Origin: Parafilimonas terrae
GTDB taxonomy: Bacteria > Bacteroidota > Bacteroidia > Chitinophagales > Chitinophagaceae
Direction of reading: 5' to 3'
Length of the DNA: 64,000 bases
Assembly: GCF_900115755.1 (NCBI RefSeq)
Contig: NZ_FOXQ01000002.1
Span: 62,001 to 126,000 of the forward strand
Below, piece by piece: positions 8,379 to 16,484 of the stretch (position 1 is its first letter; each line of letters opens with the position of its first letter). The translations under genes and the position numbers were made by a program. Under the pieces are notes generated by a model. It had not been told where the DNA came from. It made no database searches and was given only the letters and a program-made list of their open reading frames with translations.

Positions 8379-10709
8379 ATGTTGAAAAAGAAACCTGTTT
8401 TTTACACAAAACTATCTGGTGCAGTTATTTTACTGTTGCTATTGATATATGGATGCGGTGATTCATCCCAATCAAACCAGCACACTTCATGGAGGGATTA
8501 TGGAGGAGGCCCCGATCAGTCAAAATATGTAATTGAAGACGACATTACAAAGGATAATGTTAACCAGCTTGAAGTTGCCTGGACCTATCCTATGGGTGAT
8601 AGCCGCGTTTACCAGTGGAACCCCATCATTATTGATACCGTAATGTATGTGCTGGCAAAAAATAGTTCGCTGGTAGCATTGAACACAAAAACGGGCAAAG
8701 AAATATGGATACATGCCAATCTTCGCGGCATTGCATCAAGAGGCATAAATTACTGGGAGAGTAAAGACAAAAAAGACCGGCGGTTATTATTTCAAATGAA
8801 TAATTACCTGCAGGCAATAGATGCTGCCACAGGAAAGTCAATACTTACATTCGGTAAAAACGGGCTGGTTGATTTGAAGGAAGGCTTAGGTTACGATCCT
8901 GAAACAGTATCACGCGCCCAGTCAAATACACCCGGGAAAGTGTTTGAAAATTTATTATTGCTCGGTGGTGCGCCCGGTGAAAATTATGTTTCCACGGCCG
9001 GCCATTTAAGAGCTTATGATGTTGTAACAGGTAAATTAGCCTGGACGTTTCATACCGTTCCCCAGCCGGGCGAATTTGGGTATGACACCTGGCCAAAAGA
9101 TGCTTATAAATATATTGGCGGCGTAAACACCTGGGGCGAAATAACTGTGGATGAAAAAAGGGGAATAGCTTATTACCCGCTCGGTTCTCCCACTTATGAT
9201 TATTATGGGGGAGACAGGATTGGCAGCAACCTGTTTGGCAACTGTATATTAGCACTGGATGCCCGTACCGGCAAACGCCTTTGGCATTTTCAAACGGTGC
9301 ACCACGACCTGTGGGATTACGACCTGGCCGCAGCGCCGCAATTAATAACCGTAGATCACGATGGTAAAAAAGTGGATGCTGTTGCCGTTGCCAGCAAAAC
9401 AGGTTTTCTCTTCGTACTTAACCGCGAAACAGGAGAGCCGCTCTGGCCTATTGAAGAAAAGCCTGTGATGCAAAGCGATATTCCGGGCGAACAATCCTGG
9501 CCTACTCAGCCTTTTCCAACAGTGGTGCCGCCATTTAACCGTCAAAAAATTACTTCCGCAGATGTAAATCCTTATTTCCTTTCAGATTCAGAAAGAAAGG
9601 AATGGAAAACCAGGCTCGATACGGTACCAACAGGATTATTTGTTCCTGTTTCCATGAAGCGGGAAACCTTTTCCATTCCAGGCGCCGTAGGTGGCGCCAG
9701 TTGGGGCAGCACTGCCGCTATTCCCGATAAAGGGATTGTATTTGTGCGCAGTGTAGATTACCCTTCTGTGTATGGAAAAGTAGTTAAAATTTCTCCTCCC
9801 TCCGCTGAAGAAAAAGCGGCAAAAGAAAGAGTATCCGGCGGGCGGTCCATTTATACAACTACCTGCCAGGTTTGCCACGGAGCGGATAAAAAAGGCGGCG
9901 TTGGCCCCGAGTTGCTGACATTGAAGAGCAAATTGAATGTAAAAGAATTTCAGTTTTTGGTTAATAACGGCAAGGGCGAAATGCCGGCTTTTGCAACACT
10001 TAAGGAAGATGACATAAAAAACCTGTATGATTATATCACATCTAATACCCCCTATAATTACAGGTTGTTTGGTGCGCCGGGCAATATGAAGGTTACCGGT
10101 CCTGTGGTAGATTCAGGCGGGGCCCCGGGAGGGCTAAACCAGCGCGTGGTTAAAGGGCCGGCAGCTTCATTTAGCTTTGGGCTTGAATATGGCATTCCGT
10201 ATCCTGACGGTATTGACGCTCCTTCAGACCGGTATTTTATTCCGCCGGGCTGGGGTTTGGCGTTCCCGTATATTGTAAGCCCGCCCTGGTCAACTATCAC
10301 TGCATACGACCTGAATACGGGTACTGTTAAGTGGCAAATACCAATTGGTACCGATAAAGAAGCTGCCAAGCTGGGCGGCAAAAACACGGGCATGCTCAGG
10401 GCCCAGCGACAAAGTATGATTGTTACCTCCACAGGCGTTTTATTCTGCACCGGCAAAGACGGGAAGATTTATGCTTTTGATGTTGATAACGGCAAGGAAT
10501 TATGGTCTTACGAATTGCCAACAGGAACGGAAGGCATCCCTTCTATGTATGAAATTAATGGAAAACATTACATAGTGGTGTGCGCCTCGTCTCCGTTTAA
10601 GTTCGGAAGGGGAGATGAAAAAGCGGCGGCTGAAGCGCCTTCATCATCTTCAACGCCCGAAACCAGTAAAGGTTCTTATATAGTTTTTTCATTGCCTGAT
10701 AAAAAATAG
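8379..10709 (+). CDS. PQQ-dependent dehydrogenase with built-in cytochrome c domain, lipoprotein
   Basis: 776 residues. The N-terminal signal has lipobox LIYGC (Cys26). An eight-bladed PQQ propeller is indicated by repeated ALNTKTGKEIW-like tryptophan-docking motifs and HHDLWDYD near residue 308. A haem c domain is inserted at about 485-570, with CQVCH at 496-500 and the probable axial Met535 (GEMPAF). The propeller resumes to the C-terminus (DNGKELWSYELPTG). The family oxidises sugars or alcohols and passes electrons through PQQ and haem to the respiratory chain. The haem inside the propeller sequence is typical of quinoprotein families in Acidobacteria, Planctomycetes and Bacteroidota. It would sit in the periplasm anchored by lipid. 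Substrate unknown; a sugar is likely from context. Confidence 0.9.
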   Translation: MLKKKPVFYTKLSGAVILLLLLIYGCGDSSQSNQHTSWRDYGGGPDQSKYVIEDDITKDNVNQLEVAWTYPMGDSRVYQWNPIIIDTVMYVLAKNSSLVALNTKTGKEIWIHANLRGIASRGINYWESKDKKDRRLLFQMNNYLQAIDAATGKSILTFGKNGLVDLKEGLGYDPETVSRAQSNTPGKVFENLLLLGGAPGENYVSTAGHLRAYDVVTGKLAWTFHTVPQPGEFGYDTWPKDAYKYIGGVNTWGEITVDEKRGIAYYPLGSPTYDYYGGDRIGSNLFGNCILALDARTGKRLWHFQTVHHDLWDYDLAAAPQLITVDHDGKKVDAVAVASKTGFLFVLNRETGEPLWPIEEKPVMQSDIPGEQSWPTQPFPTVVPPFNRQKITSADVNPYFLSDSERKEWKTRLDTVPTGLFVPVSMKRETFSIPGAVGGASWGSTAAIPDKGIVFVRSVDYPSVYGKVVKISPPSAEEKAAKERVSGGRSIYTTTCQVCHGADKKGGVGPELLTLKSKLNVKEFQFLVNNGKGEMPAFATLKEDDIKNLYDYITSNTPYNYRLFGAPGNMKVTGPVVDSGGAPGGLNQRVVKGPAASFSFGLEYGIPYPDGIDAPSDRYFIPPGWGLAFPYIVSPPWSTITAYDLNTGTVKWQIPIGTDKEAAKLGGKNTGMLRAQRQSMIVTSTGVLFCTGKDGKIYAFDVDNGKELWSYELPTGTEGIPSMYEINGKHYIVVCASSPFKFGRGDEKAAAEAPSSSSTPETSKGSYIVFSLPDKK

Positions 10710-10763
10710 CAGGCATTCAATAAAGGAATTGTTATGATTGAATCATATTTAAAATCATTGCCA

Positions 10764-12692
10764 ATGAAACCTGTCATCTGCTTAGCATTCTTTTTTATAG
10801 TTGCTTTTTCCTGCGCTGCCCAGCAGGCGCCAGATGCACCTTTGTCGGAGTTTGGGTTGAGCTTTTTGCCCGATCACACATTTAAAGGCTCGTCGCTTAA
10901 TGGCTGGCATACCGTGGGTAACGCCAAATGGCAGGCCGGCAACGGAGAATTAATCGGCGAAGTAAAAGCCGGCGCCACCGGTGGATGGCTGGCTATGGAC
11001 AGTGGTTACCAGGATATTGCTTTTCATGCTTTATTTAAAACAACCGGCAATAGCGAAGCAGGGTTATTGTTCCGCACAGAAAAAACCGGTAATGGCTACC
11101 GCGGCGTATTGCTTTCTTTAAGAAAAGACAGCATAGCTCCATACAGCATAATGCTGGATGCTAACGGCAAAGAAATCAGCCGTACAAAGCTGAGGTATGC
11201 AGGTGGTATCAATTACCGCATGGCGCCGCCGCCGGATACATCCCGCAGAAGGATGGCCAATTTTATGCCCCAGCGCCCTCCGGCGCCGGCAGATTTACCT
11301 GTAAGGCCGCCAAATACCAGTTTCCGGGAAAATGACTGGAATGAAATTGAAGTATTTCTTGAAACGAATGTTATCCGCAGTTTCTTAAACGATGGCAGGG
11401 AAGTTGGCGGTGCAGTAGATGGTGATTACGGCATTTCCGGTTTTGGCCCGATGGCTTTGTATATAAGCGGGCCGGGCGAGGTACGCTTTAAAGACGTAAT
11501 GTATAAAGATCTTTCAATCCGGTACACACCTGCAGAAGAAACTTCTTCGCGGTTTAAAGTACAGTGCATCAGCGATTTTTATTATTCATGGGGCTCGGCT
11601 GCCGCCGACTTTAACCAGGATGGCAACATAGATATTATAGCAGGCCCTTATATTTATTTTGGCCCTGATTTTACCAAATCAAAAGAAATATACCCGGCTG
11701 TGGCAAAAGGCCCTTCGCAGGAATTTACGGCGGTTAACCATGAATTTACTTACGATGTAAACCAGGATGGCTGGCCGGATATTATAACCGGATGGGGCTC
11801 GCCTTCGGTATATATTAATCCTAAAACAGAATCAAGGCGCTGGGAAGTGTATTCACCTATACCCGGTACACAGAGCGAAACCACACTATTTACGGATATT
11901 GATAATGATGGAAAACCAGAATTGGTGTATGCATCGCAAACGCAGTTCCGTTATGCCAAGCCTGAAGCTGATTCTAAAACCTGGACGGAATATAATGTTT
12001 CTGAAAAGGGCTATGCCCTGGCACATGGCATTGGCACAGGCGATATAAACGGCGATGGCCGCACTGATATATTGGGCGCAACCGGCTGGTGGGAACAACC
12101 TGCAACTTTAAGTAAAGACAAAACGTGGAAATATCATCCGTTTGCCTTTGGCCGTTATAAAAACAGGGCAACCAATATAGGCGGGTCTGTTATGGCTGTT
12201 TATGACGCCAATGGCGATGGGTTGAACGATGTGGTTTCCAATTTAAATGTTCATGGTTTTGGCCTTGCATGGTTTGAGCAGAAAAAAGATGCTGCGGGCA
12301 ATATTTCGTTTGAACGCCACATAATAAATGATGATTATTCTGTAAAAAGCGTGGGCGATGTTACCTTTTCCCAGGGCCACGCCGCCACGTTTGCCGATAT
12401 TGATAATGATGGCGTAATGGATTATATAGTTGGCAAGCGCTTTTTCACGCATCTTGATAATATGTTTGATCCCGATGCCTACGGCCCGCCGGTATTGTAT
12501 TGGTACCGTACCGTGCGCAATAAAAATGCACCGGGCGGCGCGGAGTTTGTGCCTGAATTAATACATAACCGTTCCGGCGTTGGCTCGCAGGTTACGGCAA
12601 TCGATCTTAACAATGATGGCGCTGTAGATATTCTTACTTCCAATAACCGCGGAACATTTATATTCTGGAATGTGGGTACACAAAAACGTTGA
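10764..12692 (+). CDS. DUF1080 (3-keto-disaccharide hydrolase-like) domain plus VCBS/FG-GAP repeats
   Basis: About 642 residues from the ATG at 10764, chosen because it places the hydrophobic signal and lipobox-like AFSC at the N-terminus; an upstream ATG at 10734 adds ten polar residues. The first 240 residues form a DUF1080 jelly-roll (FKGSSLNGWHTVGNAKW, WNEIEVFLETNVIRSFLNDGR). The rest carries at least six calcium-binding VCBS/FG-GAP repeats of the type DxNxDGxxDI (for example DFNQDGNIDI and DINGDGRTDI), forming a propeller. DUF1080 members include 3-keto-glycoside hydrolases and lyase-like proteins. The position 55 bp after the PQQ dehydrogenase suggests that it acts on, or binds, a sugar outside the inner membrane. 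Confidence 0.85.
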   Translation: MKPVICLAFFFIVAFSCAAQQAPDAPLSEFGLSFLPDHTFKGSSLNGWHTVGNAKWQAGNGELIGEVKAGATGGWLAMDSGYQDIAFHALFKTTGNSEAGLLFRTEKTGNGYRGVLLSLRKDSIAPYSIMLDANGKEISRTKLRYAGGINYRMAPPPDTSRRRMANFMPQRPPAPADLPVRPPNTSFRENDWNEIEVFLETNVIRSFLNDGREVGGAVDGDYGISGFGPMALYISGPGEVRFKDVMYKDLSIRYTPAEETSSRFKVQCISDFYYSWGSAAADFNQDGNIDIIAGPYIYFGPDFTKSKEIYPAVAKGPSQEFTAVNHEFTYDVNQDGWPDIITGWGSPSVYINPKTESRRWEVYSPIPGTQSETTLFTDIDNDGKPELVYASQTQFRYAKPEADSKTWTEYNVSEKGYALAHGIGTGDINGDGRTDILGATGWWEQPATLSKDKTWKYHPFAFGRYKNRATNIGGSVMAVYDANGDGLNDVVSNLNVHGFGLAWFEQKKDAAGNISFERHIINDDYSVKSVGDVTFSQGHAATFADIDNDGVMDYIVGKRFFTHLDNMFDPDAYGPPVLYWYRTVRNKNAPGGAEFVPELIHNRSGVGSQVTAIDLNNDGAVDILTSNNRGTFIFWNVGTQKR

Positions 12693-12771
12693 ATTAATCA
12701 TAATTAAAAACAGGATTGAGTTTATAATATTTGAATGATCTCTTGGCACACGTTGGTTTTTTGTCTCTTTC

Positions 12772-12816
12772 CTGCTGCGAACACGGATAATTTTTATTAT
12801 CTGTGTTTTCGCGGCA
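12772..12816. terminator. Hairpin between convergent genes, probable bidirectional terminator
   Basis: An imperfect inverted repeat pairs CTGCTGCGAACACGGATAAT with a right arm ending in TTTTCGCGGCAG, with two bulged bases and a short T-rich loop. It lies between the convergent DUF1080-VCBS gene and the DUF2809-like gene, the usual place for a shared terminator. No clean T tract follows on either side. Confidence 0.45.
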
Positions 12817-12872
12817 GAAGTTTATGCTGATACATAACCTCTCTGGTTGTATCAAAATTTATATGCCTGTTT

Positions 12873-13250
12873 TTATGTAGATGCCGGCTGTTTGTTTTTA
12901 TCAAGCAAAATAACCAGCCCTATGCCTAATGTATAAGCTATTAAGTCTGTCCATTCAAATGATGTTCCAATCACGACTCTTGCAAGGTTTGTGTTTTGAA
13001 GCCCCAGCATTTTTACAATATTAAAATATTGAAGCACTTCTATAAGGTATGAAAACAGCAGCACGCCAATAGCCGTAATTACCAGGGGCGTATTGAAGAA
13101 TGATTTAATAAAACAGTAGATTAAGATAACAACCAGGAAATCTCCAAAGAAGGGCCTTATAAAATTGTCATGAGCAAATAGTGCAATAACAACTTCAATT
13201 AAAAGCAGTATAACAAAGATGATAAAATACCTGCGTTGAAATCTTGGCAT
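12873..13250 (-). CDS. DUF2809-like small membrane protein
   Basis: 125 residues with about four membrane helices (near 8-25, 35-50, 55-75 and 100-117). The pattern SYLIEVLQYFNIVKMLGLQNTNLARVVIGTSFEWTDLIAYTLG matches DUF2809 and VanZ-like proteins, which share an E-x-x-Q helix followed by a W-x-D-L-x-A-Y-x-x-G helix. Function is unknown for DUF2809; VanZ relatives are linked to glycopeptide tolerance. It stands alone, convergent to the DUF1080 gene, with a 170-bp upstream gap. Confidence 0.75.
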   Translation of the reverse strand: MPRFQRRYFIIFVILLLIEVVIALFAHDNFIRPFFGDFLVVILIYCFIKSFFNTPLVITAIGVLLFSYLIEVLQYFNIVKMLGLQNTNLARVVIGTSFEWTDLIAYTLGIGLVILLDKNKQPAST

Positions 13251-13420
13251 GCGTCATTACTTATGTATTGTTTCTGAATCGAAGCCGTAAAATAAACCTA
13301 AGATATCATTCATAACAATCCTCTTCAATTTCGAATTTCACAACTCTTCACAGTAAATTGTTTATTCATTTAGCTCCTTCACAAAAACTTTATATTAAAT
13401 ATTGGGACGGAATATAGATA

Positions 13421-13672
13421 ATGTTTGCGAACCCATGCTTACAACCTGTGGCCAGGAATCGCGCCGGCTTACCTATCTTCACCAATGATATTATGGCAGC
13501 GTTGTGTTATAAAGAAGAATTGAATTTATCTATGAAGATGTTCGGCAGCGAATTTGTAAAAGAACACGGCGCCACGGTAAAAAAAACGTACCGGATTCCT
13601 ATACCAGTTGATGAAATTAACAGGGCGCTTCAGTTAGAACAAAGTACCGGGTTTAATTTAATTTGTATTTAA
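13421..13672 (+). pseudogene. Possible decayed C-terminal fragment of a SusD-like gene
   Basis: An 83-codon frame without a start context or signal peptide. Its end, YRIPIPVDEINRALQLEQSTGF, resembles the SusD C-terminal signature (PIPxxEIxxNPxLxQNPGF), followed by a few extra residues. The preceding AALCYKEELNLSMKMFG could be a worn helix of the same fold. It overlaps the 5' leader of the GH97 gene, the usual partner of SusCD systems. I infer a relic of a lost SusD; it could also be a chance frame. Confidence 0.35.
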
Positions 13673-13698
13673 AAAACGTTTCAGAAATTATATCATAC

Positions 13699-15681
13699 AT
13701 GAAATTCAAAAATTATCTCGCTGTTTTTTTATTTACCATAGTTAGCGCTATAAATGTATGGGCAAAAGATACATTGCAGGTTTGCTCGCCATCCGGTAAA
13801 ATTTGTGTGAAGGTTTGGATGGATAAAAAACTTTCTTACAGCGTATGGGATAACAATCAGCTAATAGTTGCGCCTTCATTTATTGATATGATTTTGCAGG
13901 ATGGAAAAACATTATCGCTGAACAATTCAATAAGATCATCATCAGTAAAAAAAATATCTGATACCATTACTTCGCCGGTGCCTGAAAAAAGAAAAATTAT
14001 ACCAGACGTTTATAATGAACTTTCAATAAAATTTAAACAACCATTTAAGCTGCAATTCCGGGCGTATGATGATGGTGTTGCTTACAGGATAATAACGGGT
14101 TTTAAAGATTCTATTATTATAAAAGATGAAGTGGCTGATTTTAATTTTCCCGGTGAATCTTCCGGTTACTTCCAGGAAATTCCTTTTAATGATAGCACCG
14201 ATATGTTTCAGACTTCTTTTGAAAATGTATATACTTTCAAAAAACTGTCTGAATTTCCTATAAGTTCTATCGCGTATTCACCAATATTAATTGTGCCAAA
14301 ATCTAATCCTAAAATTGCCATTACAGAATCTGACCTGGAAGATTATCCCGGCATGTTTGTTACCGGCGCCGGCACTGCTTCTTTAAAAGCTGTGTTTGCA
14401 CATTATCCATTGCAAGAAAAAATAAACTGGGCTTTATATTCTCAAAGTTTGGTTGCCAAACGCGCAGATTATATAGCCAGGACAAAAGGCACAAGAACCT
14501 TTCCATGGCGTGTATTAATGATTGCTGAAGAAGATAAAGATTTGCCTTCGAATGATATGGTTTACAGGCTGGCATCACCCTCCCGTGTTGCCGATGTTTC
14601 CTGGATAAAGCCGGGCAATATTACAGATGAATGGATTATTGATCTCAACTTATATAACGTTCCCTTTAAAGCCGGTCGCAATACGGCTTCTTACAAATAC
14701 TATATTGATTTTGCAAAGCGGTTTGGCTTTGACCGTATCATGATGGATGCAGGATGGAGCGATAATAATGATTTGCTGAAAGTAGTGCCTGAAATTGATA
14801 TGGATACGCTTGTTGCCTATGCAAAAAAACAAGGTGTAAAAATCGCTGTGTGGACACAGGCGCTCACCTTAAACAGGCAGCTTGATAGTGCACTTGACCA
14901 GTTTAATAAATGGGGTATTGATTTTATCATGACTGATTTTATTGATCGTGACGACCAGGTAGCTGTTGATTTTCACCAGCGGGTTGCTGAAGCATGTGCA
15001 AAACATAAAATCATGATTATGTTTCATGGCACTTATCCGCCAAAAGGATTTAACCGCACTTATCCCAATGCCGTTACGCGGGAAGCGGTACTTGGTTCAG
15101 AATATAATATGTGGAGCGATAAGCCTTCGCCCGACCATGATTTGCTTTTGCCTTTTACGCGTATGTTAGCGGGGGCGATGGACTATGAACCGGGCATGCT
15201 GATCAACATGACCAAAGAAAATTTCAGGAACATAAATGGTTATGTAATGAGCCAGGGCACACGCTGTCATCAGCTTGCCATGTTAGCTGTGTACGATAAC
15301 CCTATGCAGTTTTTTGCGGGCAATCCATCACAGGGGTTTACTGAACCCGCTTACATGGAACTATGGGGGAGCATTCCAACCACGTGGGACCAAACAATAA
15401 TCCTCGATGCTAAAGTTGGAGAATACATTATTACTGCGCGGGAAAAAGATGGTAACTGGTACATTGGCGGTATGAGCAATTGGTCAGAAAGAGACCTTCC
15501 GGTAAACTTTGATTTTCTGGATGAAGGAAGTAAATATAAAGCAACGATTTGTAAAGATGGTATGAATGCAGAACGCTATGCATCAGATTATATAATTGAT
15601 AGTTTAACCGTTACAAAAAAGGATAATATGCAAATGCATTTGGCGCCGGGTGGCGGCTTCCTTATAAAACTCGAAAAGTAA
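13699..15681 (+). CDS. Glycoside hydrolase family 97 (retaining alpha-galactosidase/alpha-glucosidase type)
   Basis: 660 residues from the ATG at 13699, chosen because it opens a clear signal peptide (MKFKNYLAVFLFTIVSAINVWA); a start at 13663 would precede it with 12 residues. The N-terminal beta-sandwich (residues 25-270) is followed by a TIM barrel with FDRIMMDAGW and TDFIDRDDQ. Asp413 in TDF matches the nucleophile position of retaining GH97 enzymes rather than the inverting SusB type. TREAVLGSEYNMW carries the expected acid residues. A small C-terminal beta domain ends in GGGFLIKLEK. It would remove alpha-linked galactose or glucose in the periplasm. No intact SusCD lies beside it, only relics. 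Confidence 0.9.
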   Translation: MKFKNYLAVFLFTIVSAINVWAKDTLQVCSPSGKICVKVWMDKKLSYSVWDNNQLIVAPSFIDMILQDGKTLSLNNSIRSSSVKKISDTITSPVPEKRKIIPDVYNELSIKFKQPFKLQFRAYDDGVAYRIITGFKDSIIIKDEVADFNFPGESSGYFQEIPFNDSTDMFQTSFENVYTFKKLSEFPISSIAYSPILIVPKSNPKIAITESDLEDYPGMFVTGAGTASLKAVFAHYPLQEKINWALYSQSLVAKRADYIARTKGTRTFPWRVLMIAEEDKDLPSNDMVYRLASPSRVADVSWIKPGNITDEWIIDLNLYNVPFKAGRNTASYKYYIDFAKRFGFDRIMMDAGWSDNNDLLKVVPEIDMDTLVAYAKKQGVKIAVWTQALTLNRQLDSALDQFNKWGIDFIMTDFIDRDDQVAVDFHQRVAEACAKHKIMIMFHGTYPPKGFNRTYPNAVTREAVLGSEYNMWSDKPSPDHDLLLPFTRMLAGAMDYEPGMLINMTKENFRNINGYVMSQGTRCHQLAMLAVYDNPMQFFAGNPSQGFTEPAYMELWGSIPTTWDQTIILDAKVGEYIITAREKDGNWYIGGMSNWSERDLPVNFDFLDEGSKYKATICKDGMNAERYASDYIIDSLTVTKKDNMQMHLAPGGGFLIKLEK

Positions 15682-15772
15682 CTGTGTTGAATAAATTGGT
15701 TGAGTAATGTTAGAAAGTAACCGTTAGTCTCCGTCAAACGAATTGCCTGACCCGGTCCGTTGCAAATTAATT

Positions 15773-15859
15773 ATGATGATTATCACAGGGTGGCGCCCAT
15801 TCCTTTTGTCAGAATTACAGGCCAATCCGAATATTGATCAAAACTCGGGGTATCAATAA
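15773..15859 (+). pseudogene. Short relic resembling the SusD C-terminus
   Basis: A 28-codon stretch ends SELQANPNIDQNSGYQ before a TAA. This closely follows the conserved end of SusD proteins (SELxxNPNLxQNPGY). Only about 17 further codons are open upstream, to the TAG at 15725. No start, signal or helical body remains, so it is not a functional gene. It lies about 90 bp after the GH97 stop, opposite the other relic at 13421-13672. Confidence 0.45.
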
Positions 15860-15930
15860 ACAGAATTATCCGTATTAATAGATAAACTCATTCATAAATG
15901 TCAGCCTTATGATGTTGACTACTGCAACCG

Positions 15931-15960
15931 CCTGGCAGCCATCGCTGCCGGGCTTTTTTA
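15931..15960 (+). terminator. Intrinsic terminator
   Basis: A 9-bp stem (CCTGGCAGC / GCTGCCGGG, one G-U pair) with a CATC loop is followed directly by CTTTTTTA, so it terminates rightward transcription. It lies 250 bp after the GH97 stop, a rather long 3' leader, and would also stop any small transcript from the gap. Confidence 0.75.
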
Positions 15961-15993
15961 TTATTTCTTTTCAGGAGGGAAAATGGTAACAGG

Positions 15994-16293
15994 TCAATTG
16001 TTTTCCTGCCGGGGCGCTGTTGCAGCGCCAGCCTGTTTTTTTGCGGGAAATATTCTGTAAAAAAGCACACCTATTGCATAAGAGATAATATAGATAATAC
16101 CTGCGTCTTTAAAATGCGGCAGCATTGAACTGGCGGTCCATTCAAAAGAAAAAGGGCCGAGGTCAAAATAGAATACGCAAAAAACTATATAGCCAGCTAT
16201 AAGGGTTATAATGTGGCTTTGTGTTCCGTAAAGCAAAAATAAAACAAGCACTACTACGCCAAAATATATAAGTAATGTATCAAATGTTGTCAT
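15994..16293 (-). CDS. Small three-helix membrane protein, unknown function
   Basis: About 99 residues from the ATG at 16293 (an ATG at 16317 would add eight). Three hydrophobic helices are visible: near 5-22 (LLIYFGVVVLVLFLLYG), 27-45 (ITLIAGYIVFCVFYFDLG) and 65-85 (AGIIYIISYAIGVLFYRIF). The tail is short and polar, rich in A, Q and N. No catalytic motif is seen and I do not recognise the family. It is transcribed away from htpG. Confidence 0.6.
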   Translation of the reverse strand: MTTFDTLLIYFGVVVLVLFLLYGTQSHIITLIAGYIVFCVFYFDLGPFSFEWTASSMLPHFKDAGIIYIISYAIGVLFYRIFPAKKQAGAATAPRQENN

Positions 16294-16415
16294 TATGTTT
16301 GATTTGCAGGCATGCAAATTTAGAAGATATTTGACAACCTGTCATTTTTCTTTATCTGGTATTTTCTTTGTTTTGCAGGCTTGAATTTAAAACCGAAGCT
16401 GCGCATTGCTATGCT

Positions 16416-16460
16416 GTACAAGTGTTGCGACGCAACCGTGCTCAATAGCATTACTGCGGC
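16416..16460. repeat. Dispersed palindromic repeat, copy 1, upstream of htpG
   Basis: GTACAAGTGTTGCGACGCAAC is followed by a spacer, then CAATAGCATTACTGCGGC. The core GTTGCG-A-CGCAAC is a perfect palindrome at 16424-16436, and TGCTAT (16407-16412) pairs with ATAGCA (16445-16450) around it. A similar sequence lies at 25772-25819. It occupies the htpG leader 24-69 bp before the start codon. It may be a genomic repeat family or a leader hairpin. Confidence 0.5.
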
Positions 16461-16484
16461 TGATTACATAAAAAATATATTTCA

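Larger units (their letters stand above)
15682..15993. other. Gap after GH97: relic and terminator only
   Basis: This 312-bp stretch contains the SusD-like relic at 15773-15859 and the intrinsic terminator at 15931-15960. Nothing else coding or structured was recognised. A small RNA ending at the terminator cannot be excluded. Confidence 0.5.

Noticed and set aside
15888-16070. Leftward frame overlapping the small membrane protein
   Set aside because: It shares the region in another frame with the clearer membrane protein, and crosses the terminator hairpin.
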